Assembly (NCBI GenBank): GCA_000024525.1
Contig: CP001769.1
Location: 3,024,001-3,088,000 of the forward strand
Length of the DNA stretch: 64,000 nucleotides
Origin: Spirosoma linguale DSM 74
GTDB taxonomy: Bacteria > Bacteroidota > Bacteroidia > Cytophagales > Spirosomataceae
Direction of reading: 5' to 3'
Positions 8,387-16,481 of the stretch are shown piece after piece. The position numbers and the translations under genes are program-made. The notes under the pieces are model-generated. The model searched no databases and was not told the origin of the DNA. It saw only the letters and a program-made list of their open reading frames with translations. Position 1 is the first letter of the stretch. The number at the start of each line of letters is the position of its first letter.

Positions 8387-9418
8387 TCATACCGTCCCGT
8401 CCCGTTCAGACGGCGTCCGCAGTTCGCCCGAGGCCAATTTAAGGAGGTATTTCAGGAGGGGCTCACCCGGTTGCGTCTGCTCCTGGTCTGACGACAGGGT
8501 TATGATGGGAACCAGCGAATTTTTGAGGGGTAAATCCAGCCCTGGCAGCGTCAGTTGGAGCGTAGAATCCAATACGGTCAAGGGCATCAAGGCGCCGGGT
8601 TCATCACGGGTTTCGGAAATCAGCTGAACGCCATGGATGTCCGTAGATTGATTAGTATCTACCAGCAACACCGTAGCGCCAACACTCGCCATAAACTGAA
8701 CACATTCGTCAACAACCTGATTTGGTAACGACTCGTTGGTTTTCCCCTGTTGCGTGCTGATCACCAGCCGCGACAAAGGGGCAGACCGACGGGTTTGTTT
8801 ATTCAGCAGCGCCATACCTCGAAACGTGTCGTATGTGGCAGCGGTCAGCCAATCACTATCTGACCTATACGTTAACCGGTCAACGACCAGCATCGGTTTG
8901 CTAAAGGCTGGATCGCGCTTAGCGATGCATTGATGAAGGGCTCGAACCCGATCCGTCGTTGCTCCACCACTCAATACCGTAATTCCCCCAACATTGGCAT
9001 GGGTACAATAGCCCGCCAGCACATCCAGAACCGCTTCCAGTGCCATCGCGGAGTCGTCATAAACCGGCAGGAATCTGATGCCGTCTATATTCGTAAATAC
9101 CGGTTTCGGTACTGACCTCACTGGCTGGGGCGCAGGGGTATTGAAATACGACCCGGCACGGTATTGTTCCCGTAAGTTCCGGAGTTGCTGTTCGTAGGCA
9201 TTGGGACACTGGTAACCTAATACCGTTTGGCATGCTTCCTGGAACAACGCCATTTGCTCCGGATCGACCGGGGCTAGCGAAATCACCAGCCAATAGTTAC
9301 GTGTACCCACACGACCATCGGGCCGGTAGTAGCCCATGAACGACAGCGACTGCCGGTTCGACTCAGCCCTCCAATGGGTTGCTCCTGGAAAATCGGACGG
9401 TACAAAGCTATTGGACAT
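8387..9418 (-). CDS. Degenerate UxaA (altronate dehydratase)-like protein
   Basis: From the ATG at 9418 the product has 343 residues and resembles the catalytic part of the UxaA/GarD family. It keeps FMGYYRPDGRVGTRNYWLVI (about 27-46), the FTNIDGI-F segment (108-116), LAGY-HANVGGITVLS (135-150), KP-L (174-177) and the C-terminal YLLKLASGEL-T-ER-G segment. Every position where I recall family members having conserved cysteine motifs is changed: VDPEQM at 51-56, PVYDDS at 118-123, SGGATT at 150-155, STQQGKTNES at 221-230 and TNQSTDIHG at 255-263. The N-terminal SAF domain is absent, and the C-terminal region is shortened. The frame is intact, so it is probably a non-catalytic derivative that is still selected. 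It is alone on the minus strand between two plus-strand operons. A start 14 codons upstream is possible. Confidence 0.75.
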   Translation of the reverse strand: MSNSFVPSDFPGATHWRAESNRQSLSFMGYYRPDGRVGTRNYWLVISLAPVDPEQMALFQEACQTVLGYQCPNAYEQQLRNLREQYRAGSYFNTPAPQPVRSVPKPVFTNIDGIRFLPVYDDSAMALEAVLDVLAGYCTHANVGGITVLSGGATTDRVRALHQCIAKRDPAFSKPMLVVDRLTYRSDSDWLTAATYDTFRGMALLNKQTRRSAPLSRLVISTQQGKTNESLPNQVVDECVQFMASVGATVLLVDTNQSTDIHGVQLISETRDEPGALMPLTVLDSTLQLTLPGLDLPLKNSLVPIITLSSDQEQTQPGEPLLKYLLKLASGELRTPSERDGTV

Positions 9419-9482
9419 AAACTTACTTTCTCGCGCGAATAAACAACTACGGTGAATCATTCTGTGCTTGTCTTGATGACGA

Positions 9483-9524
9483 GGCTGTACCTACGGGCTG
9501 GGCCGCGTTCGGCTTTAGCCCGTA
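9483..9524. repeat. Half-copy of the TACGGGCT hairpin repeat
   Basis: The sequence GGCTGTACCTACGGGCTGGG continues through a CGTTCGGCTTT segment to AGCCCGTA. It matches the reverse complement of the right part of the element at 16482-16563 almost base for base. It keeps its own inner hairpin (TACGGGCT at 9492-9499 with AGCCCGTA at 9517-9524) but lacks the outer closing arm. Two copies at unlinked intergenic sites show that this is a dispersed repeat family. Confidence 0.75.
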
Positions 9525-9756
9525 ATACTGTCACAAACAGGTTAAAACCCGTCGGTGCAGTATAACGCCAAGCCTCCCTATAAAGCTACAGGATTGATTG
9601 TTTCCTCTCGCGGCTGAAACGGTTCGTCAGCAAAAAGCTAGAATTCTGTGAGATTTACAATTGCCCTTCCAGCCAGATTCAGAAGTCGAAAAAAGGGCTT
9701 ACTGGCATCTGGCATCCGCCAATTAGCGTAGGGTTCATATAAGCTCGAGTTTTCTA

Positions 9757-9789
9757 CGAAATGTCAAAATTGTTCGGAAATATCGTAAC
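9757..9789 (+). promoter_or_regulatory. Shared upstream block, copy B
   Basis: The block contains CGAAAT (9757-9762), overlapping TGTCAAAATT (9762-9771), and CGGAAATATCG (9775-9785). The TGTCA words of copies A and B align over about 25 bases, and the distance from TGTCA to the -24-like TGG is 123 bases here versus 125 in copy A. A TGGCACGA word follows 48 bases after TGTCA (49 in copy A). The function as an enhancer site is inferred. Confidence 0.5.
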
Positions 9790-9884
9790 TGGCATCTCGA
9801 CCAAAAAACTGGCACGATCGCCCAAAAGGCCCTTATCAGCTCAATAAGCAGGTTTTAGCATCCATTTAGACGCTACTTTATGGC

Positions 9885-9900
9885 TGGAACGGTATTTGGA
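9885..9900 (+). promoter_or_regulatory. Sigma-54-like -24/-12 element upstream of the YHS-DoxX operon
   Basis: TGGAACG-GTAT-TTGG is nearly identical to the element at 6802. A start of transcription about 12 bases downstream, near 9911, would place the upstream ATG at 9880 outside the mRNA. This supports the ATG at 9964, which also begins a proper signal peptide, as the true start of the first gene. Confidence 0.45.
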
Positions 9901-9963
9901 TTTGATGAAACAACCAGCCGCATTCGAACGGCGATCTATTGTTTCATCAAACCAGCCAATGCC

Positions 9964-10440
9964 ATGAAAATGCTTGCCCTTCTGTTTATATCCGTTGCCT
10001 TTGGTATTATCTCTGCACAGGCCCAGACAAACCCCGTTGTTCGTAAACAGCAGTTCAACCTCGACAACGGCCTGGCCATTCAGGGCTACGACCCCGTTGC
10101 GTACTTTACCCAGAACAAAGCCATAAAAGGGTCGTCAGCGAACAGCGTCACCTACAAGAACGTTACCTACCGTTTTGCCTCATCTACCAATGCGGAAATG
10201 TTCCAGAAAAGCCCTGAAAAATACGAACCGGCCTATGGCGGCTGGTGTGCCTATGCCATGGGAGCAACGGGCGAGAAAGTCCCCGTCGACCCCGAAACCT
10301 TCAAAGTGAAAGACGGACACCTGTATTTGTTCTACAACAAATTTTTCAACAATACCCTGCCCAAGTGGAATAAAGACGAGGAAAACCTGCACCGAAAAGC
10401 CGATCAAAGCTGGCTGAAGTTCGTCGGCACTAATTCGTAA
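9964..10440 (+). CDS. Secreted YHS domain protein 2
   Basis: The 158-residue product starts MKMLALLFISVAFGIISAQA, a typical signal peptide. I chose this ATG because an in-frame ATG at 9880 would add 28 residues of non-signal sequence and lies upstream of the predicted transcription start. The YHS domain has IQGYDPVAYFT, a Y-FAS-N-MF-SPEKYEPAYGGWCAYAMG core and a DGHLYLFYNKFF strand. It is closely related to the protein at 7885. It is the first gene of the long operon, followed 121 bases later by DoxX. Confidence 0.93.
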   Translation: MKMLALLFISVAFGIISAQAQTNPVVRKQQFNLDNGLAIQGYDPVAYFTQNKAIKGSSANSVTYKNVTYRFASSTNAEMFQKSPEKYEPAYGGWCAYAMGATGEKVPVDPETFKVKDGHLYLFYNKFFNNTLPKWNKDEENLHRKADQSWLKFVGTNS

Positions 10441-10443
10441 TTG

Positions 10444-10513
10444 GTGTAGTGGTGGAGTTAGTGTAGTCAGTGCAATTAGTTAAATACGCACTCCACCTAC
10501 TTCACCACTCCAC
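10444..10513. repeat. Low-complexity imperfect palindrome (GTGGAGT / ACTCCAC words)
   Basis: Arms at 10444-10467 and 10490-10513 pair at 19 of 24 positions. The whole spacer 10441-10557 is built from short words such as GTGGTGGAG on the left and CTCCAC, TTCACCAC and ACTCCACC on the right. It lies between the YHS and DoxX genes and has no terminator-type T-tract. Confidence 0.6.
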
Positions 10514-10561
10514 CCACTCCACAAATCAACCACTTCACCACCTCCACTAAACCCCAAAGTC

Positions 10562-10990
10562 ATGAAAAAACCAATCAACTATGTGCTGCTGATCGCCAAG
10601 GGCGTTGCGGCCGTACTCATGCTCCAAACCCTGTATTTTAAGTTTCAGGCTGAACCTGAGTCCGTCTATATCTTCACGAAAGTAGGCATTGAACCCTGGG
10701 GACGCATTGGTACGGGCGTCATCGAACTGATTGCCTCCGTCCTGATCCTGATTCCGCGCACAGCCTGGATTGGAGCTGGTCTGGGCCTGGGGGTCATGAT
10801 GGGAGCCATTCTGACGCACCTGGTGCTGTTGGGCATCGAAGTACAGGGCGATGGCGGTCAACTGTTTTTCTACGCCATTGCCGTAGCCGTAAGCTGTGTG
10901 GCTATCCTCTACATCACCCGCCATCAATGGATTCCCGTACTGTTGGGCCTGATCGGGTTCAAGAAGTCACCCTCCTGGCTCAACGCCTGA
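10562..10990 (+). CDS. DoxX-like membrane protein
   Basis: This 142-residue protein has four predicted membrane helices (about 10-30, 50-70, 75-98 and 105-128) and the DoxX/SURF4 pattern of a short loop containing FKFQAEPES between helices 1 and 2. DoxX-type proteins are small quinone-linked or uncharacterised inner-membrane proteins; some act in thiosulfate oxidation or in oxidative-stress complexes. It is 38 bases upstream of the GMC oxidoreductase, a combination that would fit delivery of electrons from the oxidoreductase to the membrane, but this is inference. Confidence 0.85.
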   Translation: MKKPINYVLLIAKGVAAVLMLQTLYFKFQAEPESVYIFTKVGIEPWGRIGTGVIELIASVLILIPRTAWIGAGLGLGVMMGAILTHLVLLGIEVQGDGGQLFFYAIAVAVSCVAILYITRHQWIPVLLGLIGFKKSPSWLNA

Positions 10991-11028
10991 TCCCTGCAAG
11001 ATTTCCCTTCCTCTTTTCAATCCTACCC

Positions 11029-12585
11029 ATGCACCCATCTGCTTACGACATCATTATTATTGGCACCGGTTCCGGTGGCGGCACCATTGCCCAGCGACTG
11101 GCTCCGTCCGGGCGGAAAATCCTGATCCTCGAACGGGGCGATTTTATTCCGAAGGAGAAAGAAAACTGGGACGTTACCGAAGTAGTGGTAAACGGCCGCT
11201 ACCGGACCGATGACGTCTGGTTCGACAAGGACAATCAGCCCTTCAAGCCCTTCACGCACTACGTTGTCGGGGGAAACAGTAAAATGTATGGCGCGGCCAG
11301 TTTCCGCCTTCGCGAAAGCGATTTCCAGGAAACGCAGCATTCGGCAGGTACATCGCCCGCCTGGCCGCTTTCCTACGCCGATTTTGCACCCTATTACACG
11401 GAAGCCGAACAGCTTTTCAGCGTACATGGTCTGCGCGGAGCCGACCCGACTGAACCCGCCGGTGCTGGTCCCTATCCATTTGGCCCCATTGCACCAGAGC
11501 CCTTTGCCGACGAGTTGTATACGAATGTCAGACGCGCGGGTTTACAGCCATTCCCCATTCCGATGGCCGTTCGCTTGTCGCAGGATAACCCCAGCCAACC
11601 CGATGCCCCTACGATTCTCGGCAATTTCGATGGTTTTCCGGACCCAACCGAAGCCAAAGCCGACGCGCACGTCACGGGCGTTCGGGCCGCGCTGAAACAC
11701 CCGAATGTAACCCTGCTCACCCATGCGTTTGTGAGTCGACTCGACACCGATGCAACGGGCCAACGGGTAACGGAGGTGCAGGTTGAGCGGCACGGCCAAA
11801 CCGAAACCTACACGGCACAGATCGTTGTGCTGGCGGCAGGGGCCATCAACTCAGCCGCTTTACTGCTGCGGTCGGCCAGCGAACAGCACCCCTTTGGTCT
11901 GGCCAATGGCAGCGGACAGGTGGGCCGCAATTACATGGCCCACATCAATGGCTGCCTGATTGCCTACACGCCCGACAAAATCAACACTTCGTTTTTTCAG
12001 AAATATTTCTGCATAGGCGACTACTATCTGGCAACGCCGGAAAATCCACACCCACTGGGCGAAATTCAGTTGATGGGCAAGAATGACCCGCCAACCGTTG
12101 TGGGATTAGCCTCGGACTTTTTACCCGATAAAGACGCGGCCTGGCTCGCCGAACACAGCATCGACTTCTGGCTCACCACCGAAGACCTCCCTGACCCCGA
12201 AAACCGAGTCACGCTCACCCCCGATGGCCATATTCAGCTTATCTACCACCGGGAACGCAATAATGTCGCTGCCTTTGAGCAGTTGAAACAAAAACTCAAA
12301 GACCTGTTTGTAACCCTCGGCACGATTGACCCCGACCTGAAAATCACGCTCTGGAACGGTTATGACCTGGGCATCAGTGGCGTTTCGCACCAATGCGGTA
12401 CCCTCCGTTTCGGCCACGACCCGGCTACCTCGGTGCTAGACGTCAACTGCAAAGCGCACCAGCTCGACAATCTGTTTGTGGCTGATGCGAGCTTCTTCCC
12501 GTCTTCGGGGGCTTATAACCCCTCGCTGACCACGGCGGCCAATGCCCTCCGCGTGGGCGATTATCTGCTCAGCCAGCTGCGGTAA
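11029..12585 (+). CDS. GMC family oxidoreductase
   Basis: The 518-residue flavoprotein has an N-terminal FAD-binding motif IIIIGTGSGGG (about 8-18) ending in LILERG, the GGNSKMYGAASFRLR loop, and a C-terminal catalytic and FAD block with SHQCGTLRFG, the VADASFFPSS strand and NPSLTTAANALRVGDYL. Family members oxidise alcohols or sugars. I start it at 11029 (MHPSAYD); an upstream in-frame start would overlap DoxX and add a non-conserved 34-residue leader. There is no signal peptide. It lies with a lactonase (14839), which suggests sugar oxidation to a lactone followed by hydrolysis. Confidence 0.94.
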   Translation: MHPSAYDIIIIGTGSGGGTIAQRLAPSGRKILILERGDFIPKEKENWDVTEVVVNGRYRTDDVWFDKDNQPFKPFTHYVVGGNSKMYGAASFRLRESDFQETQHSAGTSPAWPLSYADFAPYYTEAEQLFSVHGLRGADPTEPAGAGPYPFGPIAPEPFADELYTNVRRAGLQPFPIPMAVRLSQDNPSQPDAPTILGNFDGFPDPTEAKADAHVTGVRAALKHPNVTLLTHAFVSRLDTDATGQRVTEVQVERHGQTETYTAQIVVLAAGAINSAALLLRSASEQHPFGLANGSGQVGRNYMAHINGCLIAYTPDKINTSFFQKYFCIGDYYLATPENPHPLGEIQLMGKNDPPTVVGLASDFLPDKDAAWLAEHSIDFWLTTEDLPDPENRVTLTPDGHIQLIYHRERNNVAAFEQLKQKLKDLFVTLGTIDPDLKITLWNGYDLGISGVSHQCGTLRFGHDPATSVLDVNCKAHQLDNLFVADASFFPSSGAYNPSLTTAANALRVGDYLLSQLR

Positions 12586-12613
12586 CCAGCTGACCACCTC
12601 AACCTACGATTTT

Positions 12614-13615
12614 ATGAAGCGACTATACCTGCTGGTCACGCTGCTCCTTTACGTCGGTATCTGTCCGGCACAAACAGTCCGCCGGGTGCTATATCCAACC
12701 ATCACTGTGTCGGACCTGGACCGGGTGCTGCCGTTCTACACCGATGTACTACCCTTTCAACTGCTGGGTATCCGCACCGTGCAGGGACCGGCACTAACAC
12801 GCTTGTTCGCTCTGTCCAGTTCGAACGTATCAGCCCGGATTGCAACCCTCCAGCTGGGTGTCGATACCCTGGAACTGATGGATTTTACACAGCCCTCAAC
12901 CGCCCGGCCTATTCCTTTTGATTCACGCAGTAACGACGGATGGTTTCAGCACATCGCCATTGTGGTTCGGGATATGGATCAGGCGTATAGCCAGCTCCGG
13001 CAGCGAAAAGTCACGCACATCAGCACCGGTCCTCAAACCTTACCCGCGTACATTCCAGCCGCGGCCGGTGTTCGGGCTTTCTATTTCCGCGACCCCGACG
13101 GCCATTCGCTTGAACTGATTTCGTTTCCGCCCGGCAAAGGCAAACCCGTCTGGCAGCTACCCGGCGACCCGTTATTCCTGGGTATCGACCATACCGCCAT
13201 CGGCAGTGAGGATACGGATACCTCCCTCGCTTTCTACCGGGATCTGCTGGGTCTTACTGTGGGCGGGAGCAGCGAAAACTACGGCCCCGAGCAGGAGCAT
13301 TTGAATCAGGTGTACGGTGCCCGGCTGATGATTTCCGGCCTTACCACCGGTGCGGGACTAGGCATTGAGCTACTGGATTATGTAGCACCGCCCGGCGGAC
13401 GGCCTTACCCGGCTCAATCCAGGGCAACAGACCTCTGGCACTGGCACACAACACTGCTGGTCAGTCGGTTGGATGAGCTACTAAGTCGAATCAAGAAACA
13501 AAACTATACGCTTATCTCCCCCGGTATTGTTCCGCTCGACGGTCTGGGCATAGCCGCCCGGCGCGGTCTGCTCGTCCGCGACCCCGATGGGCACGCCTTA
13601 CTCCTTTGTGAATAA
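12614..13615 (+). CDS. Secreted VOC (glyoxalase/dioxygenase fold) protein
   Basis: The 333-residue product starts MKRLYLLVTLLLYVGICPAQ, a signal peptide. The start 24 codons upstream would hide it behind GMC sequence. Two VOC modules follow: about 25-180 (YPTITVSDLDRVLPFYTD up to FRDPDGHSLELISF) and about 195-330 (LGIDHTAIGSEDTD up to RDPDGHALLLCE). Each has the H/E positions used for metal binding in this superfamily. The substrate is unknown. It lies 28 bases after the GMC gene. Confidence 0.88.
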   Translation: MKRLYLLVTLLLYVGICPAQTVRRVLYPTITVSDLDRVLPFYTDVLPFQLLGIRTVQGPALTRLFALSSSNVSARIATLQLGVDTLELMDFTQPSTARPIPFDSRSNDGWFQHIAIVVRDMDQAYSQLRQRKVTHISTGPQTLPAYIPAAAGVRAFYFRDPDGHSLELISFPPGKGKPVWQLPGDPLFLGIDHTAIGSEDTDTSLAFYRDLLGLTVGGSSENYGPEQEHLNQVYGARLMISGLTTGAGLGIELLDYVAPPGGRPYPAQSRATDLWHWHTTLLVSRLDELLSRIKKQNYTLISPGIVPLDGLGIAARRGLLVRDPDGHALLLCE

Positions 13616-13665
13616 CCTCTGATTACCAATCTATTTTCATTTCTTCACTCCAAAACACTACAGAC

Positions 13666-14211
13666 ATGAGTACGAAACACATTGGCCTGCTTGTACTAAC
13701 CCTGTTGCTGACTGCACCGGTCATGGCGCAGTTTCCCGTCCGAAAAGACGGCAAGTACCTACAAAATCTCGATGCGAACGGCTGTGCGCTACAGGGCTAC
13801 GACTGTGTGGCGATGATGACCATGCCCGACTCGACCATTAAAGGGAAAGCCGACTTTGCCTCGGATTATGAAGGGGCCAAATACTGGTTTGCCTCCGCCA
13901 ATAATAAAGCTCTCTTCGATGCCAATCCAGCCAAGTATGCCCCGTTGTATGGCGGGTTCTGTGCCATCGCCGTGGCCGAGGGAAACCTGCGCCCCATTCA
14001 GGTCTGGACGCACCAGATCATTGACGGTCATCTGACGGTGAATCACAACGCTAAAGCCCTCAAAATCTGGCTGAAAAACCCAACGAAGAATCTACAGGTA
14101 GCCCAGAAAAAATGGCCCACGGTGAGTCAGAAACCTGCCCAGTACGACATTCTTCATAATGGCGAAACGCAGGAATCGCTGGCACAAACCTCTTTTGAAG
14201 GACCTAAGTAG
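13666..14211 (+). CDS. Divergent secreted YHS-like protein 3
   Basis: This 181-residue protein has a signal peptide (ending VMAQ, about residue 22) and a YHS-type domain. The first motif is changed from GYDPVAYFT to LQGYDCVAMMTMPDS, adding a cysteine and losing the tyrosine and phenylalanine. The core YWFAS-NN-LFD-NPAKYAPLYGGFC is kept, and the last strand is IIDGHLTVNHN. A tail of about 50 residues follows the domain. Context is the same operon as YHS 2, so the three YHS proteins are presumably expressed together but not equivalent. Confidence 0.85.
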   Translation: MSTKHIGLLVLTLLLTAPVMAQFPVRKDGKYLQNLDANGCALQGYDCVAMMTMPDSTIKGKADFASDYEGAKYWFASANNKALFDANPAKYAPLYGGFCAIAVAEGNLRPIQVWTHQIIDGHLTVNHNAKALKIWLKNPTKNLQVAQKKWPTVSQKPAQYDILHNGETQESLAQTSFEGPK

Positions 14212-14270
14212 CCAGGCAGTTCTGTCGAAGCTCTAAACTTTATCAAAGGCATTTATACTCGTACTGGTCT

Positions 14271-14341
14271 TGTAATGCCGACCGTCCCGGTCGGGTGTTT
14301 ATTCGATGACCACTCGCCCGACCGGGACGGTCGGCATTACA
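14271..14341. repeat. Near-perfect palindrome, 27-bp arms
   Basis: Arms at 14271-14297 and 14315-14341 (beginning TGTAATGCCGACCGTCCCGG) pair at 26 of 27 positions around a 17-base loop. It ends 19 bases before the ATG of the GlcG-like gene and has no T-tract. Its position inside a run of co-directional genes argues for a role in mRNA processing or stability, or for a mobile palindromic repeat, rather than termination. Confidence 0.85.
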
Positions 14342-14360
14342 ATCAGAAACCATTCCTGCT

Positions 14361-14837
14361 ATGAAATTTACCCACGTTTACGTTCCTGTTCTAGTCTGGC
14401 TGGTGGCCATCACGACGGCCAGTGCCCAGGTAAAAACAACCTACACCCTTACGCAGGAAAGCTGCAAAAAAATTGCGGCCATTTCCATAAAATACGCCGT
14501 CGACCAGGGCGCACCCGGTGGTAGTATCGCCATTGTCGATGCGGGGGGTCATTTACTCTACCTCGAACGGATGGACAATACCTTCGCCCAGGCCGCCGAG
14601 GTGTCGTATGAGAAGGCCCGCACGGCAGCACTGTTCAAGAAAGACACCAAAGGGTTTGAAGACAACATCAACGGCGGTCGCGTGGCCCTAACGACGGTGG
14701 GGCCGGTCATGCTACAGGGTGGTATTCCGATTGTGTATAAGGGCGATGTGATTGGGGCCATTGGCGTCAGCGGAACGAAAAGTGCCGACCAGGACACCGA
14801 GGTAGCTAAAGCGGGGGCGGGAGTCAACCTGAACTGA
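14361..14837 (+). CDS. Secreted GlcG/HbpS family protein
   Basis: The 158-residue product starts with a signal peptide (to about residue 22, ASAQ) and consists of one GlcG/HbpS (DUF336) domain. The family pattern is present: ALT-E-C-KI, the GAPGGSIAIVDAGGHLLYLERMD block, SYEKARTA and a C-terminal GVSG-SADQDTEVAKAG segment. HbpS, the best-known member, binds haem and senses redox stress outside the cell; others are of unknown role. It ends one base before the ATG of the lactonase, indicating a tight operon. Confidence 0.9.
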   Translation: MKFTHVYVPVLVWLVAITTASAQVKTTYTLTQESCKKIAAISIKYAVDQGAPGGSIAIVDAGGHLLYLERMDNTFAQAAEVSYEKARTAALFKKDTKGFEDNINGGRVALTTVGPVMLQGGIPIVYKGDVIGAIGVSGTKSADQDTEVAKAGAGVNLN

Positions 14838-14838
14838 T

Positions 14839-16476
14839 ATGAGACTCTGTATCATCCTCCTTTTATTCCTGCCCCAGACACTCCCCGCGCAGGAAATTCG
14901 GGAATTAGCCTGGGGCAATCCTACAGCCGTTGTTGACCTCCGAAAACCGGAGAGCAGCCAGTTAGTGAAGGCACAATGGCGCAGTCTGAACCCCAGCATC
15001 ACGCCCGCAAAATTCAACGCCCCCGGCCCATCGGCGACAGATAAATTTCGGCTCTACCCCACCGGAAAGCCCATCAGCACGTTCACCCTTGAACCCCGCT
15101 TCGGAACGCCCGCTTTCAACCAGTCGCCCTGGGAAACCGTAGCGCCCACCGATCTCGAAACCCGGCGGGGCAACGGCCTCCTAAGCCATGTCTGGTATAG
15201 GACAACCGTGACCCTGCCTCAAACTGTGGGCACCTTTGCCGTCACGGGCTCGCGGGTGTTGTTCGAGCTGGTGGCCGACGACTACAGTGAAGTCTGGATT
15301 AACGGCAAGCTTCGTAAATCATTTGGGGCGCGGGCCAATGGCGTGATCAACGGCTACAATGCCCGGCAGCGCGTCTGGCTGACCGACAACGCCAAACCCG
15401 GCGACACCTTCGACCTCTCGATTTTGGTCACCAACGGCCCCATCGCCGATTTACCCGATAATTACGTCTGGATTCGGAGTGCCACGCTGGACTTCTATCC
15501 GACGAAGCCAATACCCGATGCCTGGAAAAATCTGGGGCAGGTGGTCCAGATTCAGGACGGCTTAAAATCGGTGATCGACCCGGCGGTACGCATCGAGAAA
15601 GTGGCCGATGGGTTTCAGTTCACGGAAGGCCCCGTTTGGCACCCCGACGGCTACCTGCTCTTCAGCGACCCGAATGCGAACGTCATTTACAAGTACGACC
15701 CGCACCTGGGAAACGTCAGTATTTACATGACCAAAACGGGGTATACCGGCTACGACATCGGCGAGTATCACCAACCCGGCTCCAATGGACTGGCGATTGA
15801 TCCGGCCGGGCATCTGGTGTTGTGTCAGCATGGCAACCGGCGCATCATCCGCGATGAAATCAAAGGCCCCATGACGGTGCTCTCGGATGGATACGACGGC
15901 AGAAAGCTGAACAGTCCTAATGATCTGGTCATCAAATCGAACGGCGATGTGTATTTTACGGACCCGCCTTATGGCTTACCGAAAGCCTTTGCCGACCCGC
16001 GGAAGGAAACACCCTATTCCGGCGTGTACCGTATCCGAAACGGCAAAACAGACTTGCTCACCACCGAACTCGGCGGTCCCAACGGCATTGCATTCTCGCC
16101 CGATGAGAAGTTCCTCTACGTGTCCAACTGGGACATCCGCGACATCCACAACACCAAGACTCTCTGGCGATTTGCGGTTAAAGACGATGGTACCTTAAGC
16201 GCCGGCAAGGTGTTCTTCGACATGAACCAAACGGACGACGATGAAGCATTAGACGGCATCAAGGTCGATACAAAAGGAAACATTTTCGTATCGGCACCGG
16301 GTGGTGTCTGGATTATCTCGCCAACGGGGCAGTATCTGGGGAAGATCGTTGGCCCTGAGCGACCGGCCAACATGGCCTGGGGCGACGACGGCAAAACGCT
16401 GTACCTCACCGCCCACACCGGCCTGTATAAGATTACTACCATCAACGGCGGCCGAATGGCACATCAAATGAACTAA
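14839..16476 (+). CDS. Secreted SMP-30/gluconolactonase family protein with N-terminal jelly-roll domain
   Basis: This 545-residue protein has a signal peptide (MRLCIILLLFLPQTLPAQ). A region of about 220 residues (WYRTTVTLP, FELVADDYSEVWINGKL) looks like a galactose-binding-type jelly roll, and a C-terminal six-bladed propeller (about 245-540) is of the SMP-30 type. Propeller signatures include FTEGPVWHPDGYLLFSD, GLAIDPAGHLVLCQHGNRRI, LNSPNDLVIKSNGDVYFTDP and GGPNGIAFSPDEK. The N/D residues in SPNDL and GPNGI mark the metal and lactone site. It probably hydrolyses sugar lactones outside the cytoplasm, perhaps products of the GMC or SDR enzymes. Confidence 0.92.
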   Translation: MRLCIILLLFLPQTLPAQEIRELAWGNPTAVVDLRKPESSQLVKAQWRSLNPSITPAKFNAPGPSATDKFRLYPTGKPISTFTLEPRFGTPAFNQSPWETVAPTDLETRRGNGLLSHVWYRTTVTLPQTVGTFAVTGSRVLFELVADDYSEVWINGKLRKSFGARANGVINGYNARQRVWLTDNAKPGDTFDLSILVTNGPIADLPDNYVWIRSATLDFYPTKPIPDAWKNLGQVVQIQDGLKSVIDPAVRIEKVADGFQFTEGPVWHPDGYLLFSDPNANVIYKYDPHLGNVSIYMTKTGYTGYDIGEYHQPGSNGLAIDPAGHLVLCQHGNRRIIRDEIKGPMTVLSDGYDGRKLNSPNDLVIKSNGDVYFTDPPYGLPKAFADPRKETPYSGVYRIRNGKTDLLTTELGGPNGIAFSPDEKFLYVSNWDIRDIHNTKTLWRFAVKDDGTLSAGKVFFDMNQTDDDEALDGIKVDTKGNIFVSAPGGVWIISPTGQYLGKIVGPERPANMAWGDDGKTLYLTAHTGLYKITTINGGRMAHQMN

Positions 16477-16481
16477 GTGAA

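Larger units (their letters stand above)
9419..9963. other. Divergent intergenic region before the 16-gene operon
   Basis: No gene is supported here. The region holds a half-copy of a hairpin repeat (9483-9524), the shared upstream block copy B (9757-9789), a TGGCACGA word (9810-9817) and the -24/-12-like element (9885-9900). The octamer CTGGCATC occurs three times (about 9701, 9708 and 9789). A weaker match to the block, TAGAATTCTGTGAGATTT, lies near 9639; it might serve the divergent UxaA-like gene, but I see no matching minus-strand promoter. Confidence 0.6.

Noticed and set aside
9880..10440. Longer form of YHS protein 2 starting at 9880
   Set aside because: The extra 28 residues precede the signal peptide, and the ATG lies inside the promoter element.
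14271..14341. Palindrome as an intrinsic terminator
   Set aside because: No T-tract follows on either strand, and the downstream genes have no visible promoter of their own.
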